Positions 27,599 through 37,552 of a DNA stretch of 43,304 nucleotides are shown here, in pieces. The translations under genes were made by a program, and so were the position numbers. Numbering within the stretch: position 1 is the stretch's first letter; every line of letters begins with the position of its first letter. A model generated the notes under the pieces. It had not been told where the DNA came from, did not search any database, and saw nothing but the letters and a program-made list of their open reading frames with translations. This DNA comes from Candidatus Nealsoniibacteriota bacterium (GTDB lineage Bacteria; Patescibacteriota; Minisyncoccia; Minisyncoccales; PWPS01): positions 1 to 43,304 of the forward strand of contig PWHW01000008.1 of assembly GCA_003555075.1 (NCBI GenBank), given 5' to 3'.

Positions 27599-28933
27599 AT
27601 GCTTAACAATAAAATCTTTAAAAAATATGACATAAGGGGAGTATATCCTGAAGAGATCAGCGAGGAAAGCGCTTACAAGATAGGGAAAGCTTATGCTGTT
27701 TTTTTGAATGAGGACCACTTGAAGATTGCTATTGGAAGAGATGGAAGAAGATCTTCACCGGCGCTTTTTGATGCGCTGAAAAAAGGAATGATGGATTCGG
27801 GGGTGAAAGTATTTGACATAGGATTGACGAATACCCCTCTTCTTAATTTTGCTGTTTGCCGAATGGATCTTTCTGGAGGAATAATGGTTACTGCCTCCCA
27901 CAACCCGCCCGAATTCAACGGAATGAAATTAATAAAAAAAGAGGGTCTTCAGATTTACGGAGATGATATTCAGGCCATAAAGAAGATCGCAAAGAAAGAA
28001 GATTTTAGAGAAGGAAAAGGAGGGGAAGAAAAAATGAGTGTCCTCTCTGATTATATTTCTCACATTCTTTCTTTTGACGAAGGAGTGAAAGGAATGAGGA
28101 TTGCAGTTGATTATGGCCACGGAGTGGCTTCTGTCACGGGAAAACCGGTGTTTGAAAAACTCGAGGTCGAATCCGTTGATCTTTATGAAGAAGTGGACGG
28201 AGATTTTCCTGCTCATCTGCCAAGCCCTGAGCCGGAAAATATGAAAGACCTGATAAACCTTACAAAAAAGAGTGGCGCTGATCTTGGGATCTTCTTTGAC
28301 GGAGACGGGGACAGATCCTTTTTTGTTAGTGATAAAGGAGAAGTTGTTTATCCCGACCTTCTTATTGCCCTCATGGCAAAAGAAGAGCTTTCAAGTTCCA
28401 AGGAAAAAAAGGTTTACTTTGACTTACGATTCTCCAGAGTTACGGAGGAAAAAATAATAGAAGCCGGCGGAAAGCCTGAGATGATGAGAGTAGGCAACCC
28501 TTTTTACAAGGAAAAGTTGATAAAAGAAGGGGGGTTAATGGGCGCGGAGCTTTCCGGGCACATAATGCACAAAGATAATTTTTGTATAGATGATGGACTA
28601 TTCATGTCTATTAAATTACTGAACTTCCTCTCCCGAAAAGAAAAACCCCTTTCGGAACTTATAAAGCCTTTAAAAAAATATCACCAAAGCGAAGAGATCA
28701 ATGTGGGTGTGAGGAACAAAAAGAGAGCTCTTAAAGATACCAAAGAAGCTTTTCCAGAAGGAAGGTTGCTTGATATAGATGGTGTTTATATTGAATTTGA
28801 TGATTGGTGGTTTAGTTTAAGGGAATCCAATACCGAAGATTTAGTGCGACTTCGTCTTGAGGCAAGAACGGAAAAGCTTCTTGAAGAAAAAAAAGAAGAG
28901 CTGGTCTCTCTTCTCAAGGGGGCGGACAAGTAG
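27599..28933 (+). CDS. manB: Phosphomannomutase/phosphoglucomutase
   Basis: This alpha-D-phosphohexomutase interconverts hexose 1- and 6-phosphates for polysaccharide or glycan precursors. The 444 residues carry IFKKYDIRGVYP at the start, the active-site serine S100 in TASHNPPEFNG, the metal loop DGDGDR (234-239), the sugar-binding GAELSGH loop and the phosphate-binding RESNTED near the end. Substrate (mannose or glucose) cannot be told from sequence, so the symbol is provisional. The ATG is fixed by the conserved N-terminus and lies 6 bp after a strong -10 box. Confidence 0.92.
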   Translation: MLNNKIFKKYDIRGVYPEEISEESAYKIGKAYAVFLNEDHLKIAIGRDGRRSSPALFDALKKGMMDSGVKVFDIGLTNTPLLNFAVCRMDLSGGIMVTASHNPPEFNGMKLIKKEGLQIYGDDIQAIKKIAKKEDFREGKGGEEKMSVLSDYISHILSFDEGVKGMRIAVDYGHGVASVTGKPVFEKLEVESVDLYEEVDGDFPAHLPSPEPENMKDLINLTKKSGADLGIFFDGDGDRSFFVSDKGEVVYPDLLIALMAKEELSSSKEKKVYFDLRFSRVTEEKIIEAGGKPEMMRVGNPFYKEKLIKEGGLMGAELSGHIMHKDNFCIDDGLFMSIKLLNFLSRKEKPLSELIKPLKKYHQSEEINVGVRNKKRALKDTKEAFPEGRLLDIDGVYIEFDDWWFSLRESNTEDLVRLRLEARTEKLLEEKKEELVSLLKGADK

Positions 28934-28935
28934 TT

Positions 28936-28959
28936 TGTCCTAGGTCATGACCTAGGACA
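28936..28959. repeat. Perfect 24-bp palindrome between convergent genes
   Basis: TGTCCTAGGTCA is followed with no spacer by its exact reverse complement. It fills most of the 31-bp gap between the mutase stop and the trpS stop. Neither strand has a T-tract after it, so it does not look like a normal intrinsic terminator. It could be a bidirectional transcription or RNA-end signal, or a protein-binding site. Confidence 0.9.
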
Positions 28960-28964
28960 GATAC

Positions 28965-29942
28965 CTACCACAACCCCATTTTTTTCTTCACCTCCCCCAT
29001 TTTCGATTCTGCAAGGGTTGCAGCTTTTTCCTCTCCTCTTTTAAGAACTTCTTCCACATAAACTTCTCTGCTTAAAAGCTCTCTCCTCTTTTTTCGGAAG
29101 GGGTGTAGTTCTTTTACTATAAGATCTCCTGTTTCTTCTTTTAATGCTTTATAACTTTTACCTTTCATTTCTTTTTCCACCTCTTCTATTCTTTTGTTCG
29201 CAAGCAAGCTGTATATGGTGAGAAGATTAGAAATACCGGGCTTTCTAGAAGGGTTGTACTTTATAGTTTTTCCCGTATCGGTTACTGCCGCTTTTGTTTT
29301 CTTTTTTATTTCTTCTGGAGAATCAAAAAGGGAAATATAACTCTCTTTCCCGTCCGATTTGGACATTTTTTTCTTCGGATCCGAGAGGCTCATTATGCGT
29401 GCTCCTTTTGAAGGGAGTTTTTCTTTTGGAGAAACAAAGACTTCTCCGTATTTACTATTGAATCTACGAACTATCTCTCTTGTTAGCTCTATATGCTGCC
29501 TTTGGTCCTCTCCCACCGGAACTATTTCTGTATCGTAAAGCAGGATATCGGCCGCCATCAGTAGAGGGTAATTGAGAATTCCCGCGCTCTCACTGTTTTT
29601 GTATTTTTCGGACTTTTCCTTGTACTGTGTCATTCGGTAAAGTTCCCCCAAAGGAGTAATGGTGTTAAGGATCCAGCAAAGCTCGGTGTGCTCTTTCACT
29701 CGCGATTGCACAAATATTATCACTTTTTCGGGATCCAATCCTGCTGCAAGATAAGATGCTGCCTGATCAAGGATCTCCTTTCGAAATAACTCTTTGTCAT
29801 AGGATGTGGTTATGGCATGAAGATCCACAATGCAAAAGATGCAGTCATTCTCGTGCTGGAGGTCCAGCCATTGCTTTATTGCTCCCAAATAGTTTCCTAT
29901 GTGAAGATTGCCTGTTGGTTGTATTCCACTGAATATGCGCAT
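28965..29942 (-). CDS. trpS: Tryptophanyl-tRNA synthetase
   Basis: The class I synthetase charges tRNA-Trp. The 325 residues include the HIGH-type motif in PTGNLHIGNYLG (residues 9-20), the tryptophan-pocket region (MAADILLYDTEIVPVGEDQRQHIELTREI) and KMSKS at 192-196. It lies 63 bp downstream of the RNase J gene on the same strand. A possible -10 box (TAGAAT, 29974-29969) is in that gap. The 3' end converges with the mutase across a palindrome. Confidence 0.97.
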   Translation of the reverse strand: MRIFSGIQPTGNLHIGNYLGAIKQWLDLQHENDCIFCIVDLHAITTSYDKELFRKEILDQAASYLAAGLDPEKVIIFVQSRVKEHTELCWILNTITPLGELYRMTQYKEKSEKYKNSESAGILNYPLLMAADILLYDTEIVPVGEDQRQHIELTREIVRRFNSKYGEVFVSPKEKLPSKGARIMSLSDPKKKMSKSDGKESYISLFDSPEEIKKKTKAAVTDTGKTIKYNPSRKPGISNLLTIYSLLANKRIEEVEKEMKGKSYKALKEETGDLIVKELHPFRKKRRELLSREVYVEEVLKRGEEKAATLAESKMGEVKKKMGLW

Positions 29943-30005
29943 AACTTTTTGTTTTTGAGCGGTTATTTATTCTATCATTGAATGCTTAAAAATCACATCC
30001 TGGAG

Positions 30006-31670
30006 CTATACCTCTATTACTACCGGTAATACTATGGGCCTTCTTCCCGTTTTACTGAAAAGAAAGCTTTCTATTTTAGTTTTTATTTCCGGCTTTATCT
30101 CTTTGGCATCCTTTTTCTTCTTTCCTGCCTTGGAGATGATTTCTATCACTTTCTTTCTCACCTCTGTAAGAAGAAGTTGCGACTCTCTTAGGTAGATGAA
30201 CCCTCGTGAGATTATGTCGGGGGAATTCTTTATTTTCCTTGTCTTTTTATCTATTGCCACGATAACTACAAAGATCCCGCTTTCGGCCAATTCCATCCTA
30301 TCGTGTAACACCACTCCTCCTACATCTCCTATGCCCGAACCGTCTATCATAACGGGATTGGTGGGTACGGGCTTCTTTCCAATATGCAACTCATCTTTTG
30401 TAATACTTATTATGTGGCCGTTATCCGTTAATGCAATATTTTTCTTTGGGATCCCCTCTTCGGATGCGATCTTTGCATGATTTGCCATCATTGAATATTG
30501 TCCGTGCACGGGTAGTAAGAATTTCGGTTTCATTATTTTGATCATTTCCCTCAATTCATCTTCTTGGGCATGTCCTTTTGCATGTATGTCCATCATTTGG
30601 GAATGAAAGATATCGGCTCCTTGCCTCATTATGTCATCCTTAAGGCTTTGAACGGCTCGCTCATTTCCCGGGATAACAGAAGAGGATAATATAACGGTAT
30701 CTCCTTTTTTGAGACTGAAGAACCTGTGCTGACCGCTTAATATTTTCATTAAAGCGGCATTATCTTCTCCTTGCGCTCCTGTAGAAAGAATTGTTATTTG
30801 ATGATCATTATAGTCGAAAGCTTTCTCGGAGGGTATTATTGTTCCTTTCTTGCTCTTTATGATCTTTAGGTTCTGCGCGATCTCCAAGTTTGTCTTCATT
30901 CCATATCCTTCTATAACTACTTTTCTTCCGTATTTTTCCGAGAGGTCTATTACGTCTTGCACTCTGTTTATCAGAGAGGCGAAGGTGGAGGTGATGATGC
31001 GTCCTTTGGCTTTCTTGAAGATCTTCTCGAGATTTTCCGCAATGACCTTTTCTGATAGAGAGTGCCCTTCTGCTTCTGCTCCCGTGGAATCAGACATTAG
31101 CATCAAAACCCCTTTTGACCCTATTTCTTTTAGTTTTCCAAAGTTTGTAGGAGGGGCGTTTGTGGGAGTTGAATCAAATTTGAAGTCGGAAGTATGAACT
31201 ATATTCCCTACAGGAGTTTCTATCAAAAGCCCGTAATTGTCGGGAATATTATGATTTTGATGGAAGAACTCCACTGAAAAAGGACCCAGTTCCGCCCTTG
31301 ATCCATCCTTCATTTCATTTAGTTGCAGTTTTGGTTGACTGGGAAATTCCTCTTGCCTTTTTTGTGTAATTCCTAAAGTAAGAGGGGATCCGTAAAGAGG
31401 AGGATTTCCTATCTTATCCATAATGTAGGGTATTGCTCCTATGTGATCATAATGCCCGTGAGTCAGAACAACTCCTAAAACATTCCTCTTTCTTTTTTTT
31501 AAGTAAGCTATATTGGGGATTATATAATCCACTCCGGGGGTTTTTTCTTCCGGAAAGCTGAGTCCCATATCTATTATAAGGGCCTTTTCGCCCCATTCGA
31601 TCAGGGTCATGTTCTTTCCTACCTCTCCCAGTCCGCCAAGAGGGACTATTCTAAGTCTTTCTTCTTGCAT
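30006..31670 (-). CDS. rnj: Ribonuclease J
   Basis: RNase J is a metallo-beta-lactamase/beta-CASP nuclease with endo- and 5'-exonuclease activity, central to mRNA decay in bacteria lacking RNase E. The 554 residues show the family start (LRIVPLGGLGEVGKNMTLIEW), the zinc motif HGHYDH (71-76), the beta-CASP regions with SDSTGAEAEGHS, ASLINRVQDVID and HAKGHAQ, and a C-terminal domain. It lies downstream of tRNA-Leu on the same strand. Confidence 0.96.
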   Translation of the reverse strand: MQEERLRIVPLGGLGEVGKNMTLIEWGEKALIIDMGLSFPEEKTPGVDYIIPNIAYLKKRKRNVLGVVLTHGHYDHIGAIPYIMDKIGNPPLYGSPLTLGITQKRQEEFPSQPKLQLNEMKDGSRAELGPFSVEFFHQNHNIPDNYGLLIETPVGNIVHTSDFKFDSTPTNAPPTNFGKLKEIGSKGVLMLMSDSTGAEAEGHSLSEKVIAENLEKIFKKAKGRIITSTFASLINRVQDVIDLSEKYGRKVVIEGYGMKTNLEIAQNLKIIKSKKGTIIPSEKAFDYNDHQITILSTGAQGEDNAALMKILSGQHRFFSLKKGDTVILSSSVIPGNERAVQSLKDDIMRQGADIFHSQMMDIHAKGHAQEDELREMIKIMKPKFLLPVHGQYSMMANHAKIASEEGIPKKNIALTDNGHIISITKDELHIGKKPVPTNPVMIDGSGIGDVGGVVLHDRMELAESGIFVVIVAIDKKTRKIKNSPDIISRGFIYLRESQLLLTEVRKKVIEIISKAGKKKKDAKEIKPEIKTKIESFLFSKTGRRPIVLPVVIEV

Positions 31671-31735
31671 ATTCTGTTATTTATTTTCTTATTAATATTT
31701 ATTTTGAGTTAAATTCTTTGATCTTTAAAAGGTTG

Positions 31736-31819
31736 TGCCCGGGGCGGGATTCGAACCCGCACACCTTTTGAGGCATAGCGTCCTGAACGCTACGTGTCTA
31801 CCGGTTCCACCACCCGGGC
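31736..31819 (-). tRNA. tRNA-Leu (anticodon CAG)
   Basis: The minus strand folds into a complete cloverleaf. The acceptor GCCCGGG pairs with CCCGGGC, the discriminator is A, the anticodon arm TAGCG/CGCTA holds loop TTCAGGA, the variable arm is long (class II), and the T arm is GCGGG-TTCGAAT-CCCGC. Length is 84 nt. The 3' CCA is not encoded. It lies between the solute-binding protein and RNase J genes. Confidence 0.96.
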
Positions 31820-31868
31820 ATATTCTTATTCTTTGTTTTCGGAACCATAATGAAGGGTCCCTCTAAAG

Positions 31869-33863
31869 TTATTTGAGTATTCTTCGGGCATTAATGTGCC
31901 ACCTATTTATATCACTAAGTCTATCGGAAGGATTTGCAAGCTTTCTCTCTTCTATTCCTTCCACTTTATTTGACACGGAATATTTGAAGTAGGGACTATA
32001 AAGAGATATTGTTGGTGCTTCTTCCATTATCATTTCTTGTAGCTTGACTACTACCTCTTCTCCTTCTTTTTCTCCGTGCAGAATTTTTTCGAGCAGTTCG
32101 TCCGCTTCTTCGTTCTGGTATCCGGAGAGATTCAATCCGGGAGTTTCTGTTTTCGAGGAGTGCCACAAAGGAAAGGGATTGGCAGACCTTGAAAGCATTG
32201 TTCCGAAAAGAAGCACTTCAAAATCTCTTTCTCTTATCGTTCTTTCTTGAATATCCGAAAAGCTTTTTTCTTTTATTTCCACTTTTACTCCCAACCTCTC
32301 CCATTGCTCTTTCAATTCTTTTGCCGTTTTAACGAGCAAGGGATCCTCAAGGGTGGTAAGGGAGACTTCCAGAAAGATATCCTTTCCGAATAGATCCTTA
32401 CACTTCTCGTTCAGTTTTTTTTGAGTGCTTCCTGCAACCATTCCTGTGCCTCTGGTAAAGCCATGAGGGTCCAATATCTCTTCTCTGTACTTTTCCTGAA
32501 AATAATTAACAGCCTCCTTTGTCCCTTCGTCAAAGAATCCTGTCACCTCTCCTTGGGGGTAAAGATCCTCATCCTCTTCTCTGAGATATATGAAGCACTC
32601 TTGAAGCTTTCTTACTTCTTCACCTTGTGATTCTTCTTTCATTTCCTCCGTAAACTCAAAAGGATCTTCGGGAGTTCTCTTTCCATTCTCAAAACCTTCT
32701 TCTTCCAATATCTTTTTTCCTTTCTCTATATCGTAATGATAGCCATTCTCGGGTACGGGAAGATCGTAGAATTCCGCAAAAAATGGAGAGTTTACTACTT
32801 CACCTTTTTTTCCGTTCAATACGTTTTCCAGGATGGCCTCCTTGTCGGTAGCATGGGTCAGAGCTTTTCTTACTCCTTTGTTTCCTATGGCATTCTCGCT
32901 TTCCAGATTGAAGGTGACGGAAAAATATCGAGGAAGGTCAAAACTGTAGTAATGAGTTCCTCTTATATCTTCAAAGGAGTATTCCTTGGAATTTCCTGAA
33001 ATGGCGTATCCGTCTATTTCACCTCTTGCTTTTGCTCTGTAAACATCCTCTTCATTGTCAAAGAATACAAAGGAAACTTCGTCAATAAACGCCTCAAGCC
33101 CGTGATAATAAGGATTTCTCTCAAATGTGATGGATCTTATCTCTCCGCTTGGCCTTTTTTCAGTTTCCTTGAAACGATAAGGCCCCGATCCCACTGGTTT
33201 CATGTTGTTTATGGAATATCGGAAATCTCTTGGTGATAATTCTTTAAAGATATGTTTTGGTATTATTTTCAAGGTCAGGTTTTCGGGAAACACCGCTGAT
33301 GGTTGTCCGAGAGTGAATCTAATCTGGTGCTTTGATATCTTTTCCATACCAACACCGTCCCACTCTTGTCTGAGAGGACTTCCGAAATCAGGATTCAAGA
33401 TGGTCTTTACGGTGAACTTGACATCCTCGGATGTTATCTTCTCCCCGTCGGACCAGTATAGATCTTCTTTGAGGTGAAGATCGAATACCTTATGATCCTC
33501 TGTGTTTAGGTCTTTTGCAAGTCCGGGCATCAATTCACCCTCTTCGTTATAATAAAAAAGACCGTCAAATACTACTTCGGCAATATCTCTTTCTGTATCG
33601 TTTCCTATTGAATAAAGAGGGTTTATGGTGAGCCACTGAGTGGACTCTACTACTCCTTCACGATACACTCCCCCTTTTGTGGGTATTTCTTTAGTGTTCG
33701 CGTAATATAAAGCGAAAAGGAGATATAGGAATGAGACTATTACTATTGTTATAAGTAAAGAGAAAACAATCTTTTCTCTTTTGCTTAACACCTCTGGAAG
33801 TCTTTTCCATTGTTTTTTTGATGGCCATTTTTTTGGCCAGAGATTCGAGAATGTTCCAAGCAT
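31869..33863 (-). CDS. Membrane-anchored family-5 solute-binding protein with inserted peptidoglycan-binding domain
   Basis: The 664-residue protein has a basic cytoplasmic start, one membrane anchor (about 33-52) and a peptide/nickel-type SBP_bac_5 fold. Signs of that fold are AEVVFDGLFYYNEEGELMPGLAKDL, LHLKEDLYWSDGEKITSEDVKFTV and VGSGPYRF. Residues 416-487 interrupt it with a PG_binding_1-like domain: V.KLQ, then GEVTGFFDEGTKEAVNYFQ, then GTGMVAGSTQKKLNE. The SBP part resumes to the end. There is no lipobox. No ABC permease or ATPase lies in the window, so the transport partner is unknown. It may scavenge peptides at the wall or have become a wall-anchored surface protein. It follows secG by 22 bp. 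Confidence 0.88.
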   Translation of the reverse strand: MLGTFSNLWPKKWPSKKQWKRLPEVLSKREKIVFSLLITIVIVSFLYLLFALYYANTKEIPTKGGVYREGVVESTQWLTINPLYSIGNDTERDIAEVVFDGLFYYNEEGELMPGLAKDLNTEDHKVFDLHLKEDLYWSDGEKITSEDVKFTVKTILNPDFGSPLRQEWDGVGMEKISKHQIRFTLGQPSAVFPENLTLKIIPKHIFKELSPRDFRYSINNMKPVGSGPYRFKETEKRPSGEIRSITFERNPYYHGLEAFIDEVSFVFFDNEEDVYRAKARGEIDGYAISGNSKEYSFEDIRGTHYYSFDLPRYFSVTFNLESENAIGNKGVRKALTHATDKEAILENVLNGKKGEVVNSPFFAEFYDLPVPENGYHYDIEKGKKILEEEGFENGKRTPEDPFEFTEEMKEESQGEEVRKLQECFIYLREEDEDLYPQGEVTGFFDEGTKEAVNYFQEKYREEILDPHGFTRGTGMVAGSTQKKLNEKCKDLFGKDIFLEVSLTTLEDPLLVKTAKELKEQWERLGVKVEIKEKSFSDIQERTIRERDFEVLLFGTMLSRSANPFPLWHSSKTETPGLNLSGYQNEEADELLEKILHGEKEGEEVVVKLQEMIMEEAPTISLYSPYFKYSVSNKVEGIEERKLANPSDRLSDINRWHINARRILK

Positions 33864-33885
33864 AAGGTTTTTTTTGGAGGAATTC

Positions 33886-34101
33886 TTACAAGAAGAGGTT
33901 GAAGAGTGCCAACACTATAAAAAGAGCACCTAATGCTATAGTAAAGGTGAACAGTGTTTTTTCCGACCCTCTTCTTTCGGTGTGAAATTCGCTGCCTTGC
34001 CCAAAAGCTGATCCCATTGCCGCTCCTCCTTGTTGAAGAAGGATCACTGCAATAAGAAGCACAGCGACGATCATTTGCATAAAAGGTAATATTTCTTGCA
34101 T
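33886..34101 (-). CDS. secG: Preprotein translocase subunit SecG
   Basis: The 71-residue protein has two membrane segments. Between them lies the SecG cytoplasmic loop: LLQQGGAAMGSAFGQGSEFHTERRGSEKTLFTFT, where the GSAFG and RRGSEK...T features are diagnostic. SecG assists SecYE in protein export. It begins 1 bp after the holin-like gene and is followed by a solute-binding protein. Confidence 0.93.
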   Translation of the reverse strand: MQEILPFMQMIVAVLLIAVILLQQGGAAMGSAFGQGSEFHTERRGSEKTLFTFTIALGALFIVLALFNLFL

Positions 34102-34102
34102 A

Positions 34103-34456
34103 TTATTTATTGTGTGAGAGGCTTGATGTAAGAAGTTCTAGTATCCAGATGATAACAGTAGTGTATACAAGTGGAAGCAGACCTTCTATTATCACGGGTG
34201 GATAAATTGCTTTTACGAACCAGACAATGGCAATATTAACAAAAAAAGAAAAAATTCCAAATGTTAGAACCCTAAAAGGAAAAGTCGCTATATCAAGTAT
34301 GGGTTTTATAAAAAGATTAATGAATCCCAAGCTCATTCCTGCATAGAAAAGATGCCTTACATCCTCTATCATTACTTCTTGCAGAAGATGGTCTGCTATA
34401 AAAAACCCCAAAACTCCCGCAGAAGCTTTAAGTAAAAAACCTCTTAAGAGCGACAT
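34103..34456 (-). CDS. Phage-holin-4_2-like small membrane protein
   Basis: The 117-residue protein has four predicted membrane segments. The middle carries a pattern typical of the phage_holin_4_2 (YvlD-like) family: G...GFINLFIKPILDIATFPFRVLTFGIFSFFVNIAIVWF. The family is widespread in chromosomes and its role is mostly unknown; no lysis function is implied. It is the first gene of the secG run and starts only a few nucleotides after a good promoter. Confidence 0.8.
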   Translation of the reverse strand: MSLLRGFLLKASAGVLGFFIADHLLQEVMIEDVRHLFYAGMSLGFINLFIKPILDIATFPFRVLTFGIFSFFVNIAIVWFVKAIYPPVIIEGLLPLVYTTVIIWILELLTSSLSHNK

Positions 34457-34465
34457 ACTCCATGC

Positions 34466-34493
34466 AATATAACATAAAACCTTAAAATTGCAA
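34466..34493 (-). promoter_or_regulatory. Promoter of the holin-like/secG/solute-binding protein run, near-leaderless
   Basis: On the minus strand TTGCAA (34493-34488), a 16-bp spacer and TATATT (34471-34466, preceded by TGT) face the ATG at 34456. The expected transcript start near 34459 leaves a leader of about 3 nt. A nearby GGAG would then fall largely outside the mRNA. Confidence 0.6.
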
Positions 34494-34517
34494 CCCCGAT
34501 AAAAAACAAAATGACTC

Positions 34518-34545
34518 TTGACATTCTTTTTGGGGGATATAAAAT
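34518..34545 (+). promoter_or_regulatory. Promoter of groES-groEL
   Basis: TTGACA (34518-34523), a 16-bp spacer and TAAAAT (34540-34545) lie immediately before the CIRCE-like element, so bound repressor would cover the transcript start. Confidence 0.75.
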
Positions 34546-34549
34546 GTAA

Positions 34550-34576
34550 CTAGCACTCTACAAGATTAACTGCTAA
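34550..34576 (+). promoter_or_regulatory. CIRCE-like operator (HrcA binding site)
   Basis: CTAGCACTC, a 9-bp spacer and AACTGCTAA match the CIRCE inverted repeat TTAGCACTC-N9-GAGTGCTAA at 8/9 and 7/9 bases. It sits 4 bp after the -10 box. Heat-shock repression of groESL by HrcA is inferred; hrcA is not in the window. The remaining leader to 34704 holds no gene. Confidence 0.8.
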
Positions 34577-34704
34577 AAAACCTTTTTAAAAGAAAAGGTC
34601 GTTTCAGTCTTGTTCTGGTCATTTTAATTCAAAACGATATTAAAATAAAAAAGTAACAGGGCTGTCCGAAATTGTGATTCATATAAGGACAAGCTCTAAA
34701 GCAA

Positions 34705-34995
34705 GTGAATATAAAACCTCTTGCAGATAATGTACTGATTGAACCTGAAAAAGAAGAAGAGAAGACAGAGACAGGCATTTATCTTCCTGATACAGCCGAC
34801 AAAGGTCGCCCCGAAAAAGGAAAGGTTGTTGCTGTGGGGCCCGGCAAAAAGGACTCTTCGGGAAAGAGTAACCCTCTTGAGGTAAAAAAGGGAGACAGGG
34901 TTATCTTCACCAAATATGGTCCCAACGAAGTAAAGGTCGACGACAAAGAATACTTGATTGCCAAAGAAGAGGACATTTTGGCTGTCATCGAGTAA
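34705..34995 (+). CDS. groES: Co-chaperonin GroES
   Basis: The 96-residue co-chaperonin caps GroEL. It starts at a GTG (34705), the only start that gives the conserved MNIKPLADNVLIEPE. The mobile loop region is EEKTETGIYLPDTADKGRPEKGKVVAVGPG, and the end is KYGPNEVKVDDKEYLIAKEEDILAVIE. A leader of about 150 nt separates it from the CIRCE element. groEL follows after a gap containing a large inverted repeat. Confidence 0.97.
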   Translation: MNIKPLADNVLIEPEKEEEKTETGIYLPDTADKGRPEKGKVVAVGPGKKDSSGKSNPLEVKKGDRVIFTKYGPNEVKVDDKEYLIAKEEDILAVIE

Positions 34996-35046
34996 AAAAT
35001 GCTCGATATAGGAGTATTTAGTAATTTACAGAAGAGAAGGTTATAA

Positions 35047-36759
<1,713 letters not shown>

Positions 36760-36805
36760 AATTCCTTTTCCTTTCAAGAAATGCGAAGGGTCTGAAAATT
36801 ACTTG

Positions 36806-36840
36806 GCGCGGGAACCTCTTTTTCCCGCGCTTAGTATTTT
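36806..36840 (+). terminator. Hairpin terminator after groEL
   Basis: GCGCGGGAA (36806-36814) pairs perfectly with TTCCCGCGC (36822-36830) across a 7-nt loop. The following TTAGTATTTT is a weak T-tract, so termination may be partial. Confidence 0.7.
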
Positions 36841-36891
36841 CAAAAACCGTGAAATATAGTAGAATAAAAGACAGGATGCTTAAAAATAATG

Positions 36892-36942
36892 GCCTTGTGG
36901 TCCGCTCCTATGTTTTATGGAGTGAAATTTCACAAGGCGAGG
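36892..36942 (+). promoter_or_regulatory. Structured leader and ribosome binding site of lemA
   Basis: GCCTTGTG (36892-36899) pairs perfectly with CACAAGGC (36931-36938). Inside, CGCTCC (36903-36908) pairs with GGAGTG (36919-36924, one G-U). GAGG at 36939-36942 directly follows, 4 nt before the lemA ATG, and is one of the few Shine-Dalgarno-like sites in the window. A weak promoter (-10 TAGAAT at 36860-36865) lies upstream. Confidence 0.5.
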
Positions 36943-36946
36943 AAGT

Positions 36947-37510
36947 ATGGAAACAACCACGATCATAATCATTATTGTAGTTCTTATCGTATTATGGGCC
37001 ATTATCTCTTATAACCGTTTAATATCCTTAAGAAACAGGACGAAGGAGGCTTGGGCGGACATTGATGTTCAGCTCAAAAGGAGGTACGATCTGATTCCTA
37101 ATCTAATAGAGACCGTTAAAGGTTATGCGGCTCATGAGAAGGAGGTCTTTGATAATGTTACTAAAGCTAGAGCGAAAGCGATAAGTGCGGAAGAAGAAGG
37201 GGATCCCAAGAAAGTGGCGGAAGCAGAGAATCAGTTAAGGGGAACCCTTAAATCCTTGTTTGCTGTTTCGGAGAACTATCCCGACCTCAAGGCTTCCGAG
37301 AACTTCAAAGAACTTCAACGCGAATTAAGAGATACGGAAGATAAGATACAAGCCGCAAGAAGATTCTATAACCGCAATGTAAGGGATTTGAACACCAAAA
37401 CAGAAGTGTTTCCTGCCAGTATCATTGCAAGAAGTTTCAATTTTAAGAAACAAGACTTTTTCGAAATAGAGGATGAGAGAGAAAGAGAGAATGTGAAGGT
37501 TGAATTCTGA
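36947..37510 (+). CDS. lemA: LemA family membrane protein
   Basis: The 187-residue protein has an N-terminal membrane segment (about 4-22) and a helical LemA domain: [43 protein letters not shown], then [21 protein letters not shown] and [14 protein letters not shown]. LemA proteins are common in Patescibacteria and have no settled function. It is followed 42 bp later by htpX, a pairing seen in many bacteria. Confidence 0.95.
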   Translation: METTTIIIIIVVLIVLWAIISYNRLISLRNRTKEAWADIDVQLKRRYDLIPNLIETVKGYAAHEKEVFDNVTKARAKAISAEEEGDPKKVAEAENQLRGTLKSLFAVSENYPDLKASENFKELQRELRDTEDKIQAARRFYNRNVRDLNTKTEVFPASIIARSFNFKKQDFFEIEDERERENVKVEF

Positions 37511-37552
37511 TCCCTTCTTTTGACTCTTAATTGAATAAAAAAGATCAAAACG

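Noticed and set aside
34103-34456. Prophage remnant suggested by the holin-like gene
   Set aside because: The phage_holin_4_2 family is widespread as a chromosomal membrane protein, and no other phage genes are nearby.
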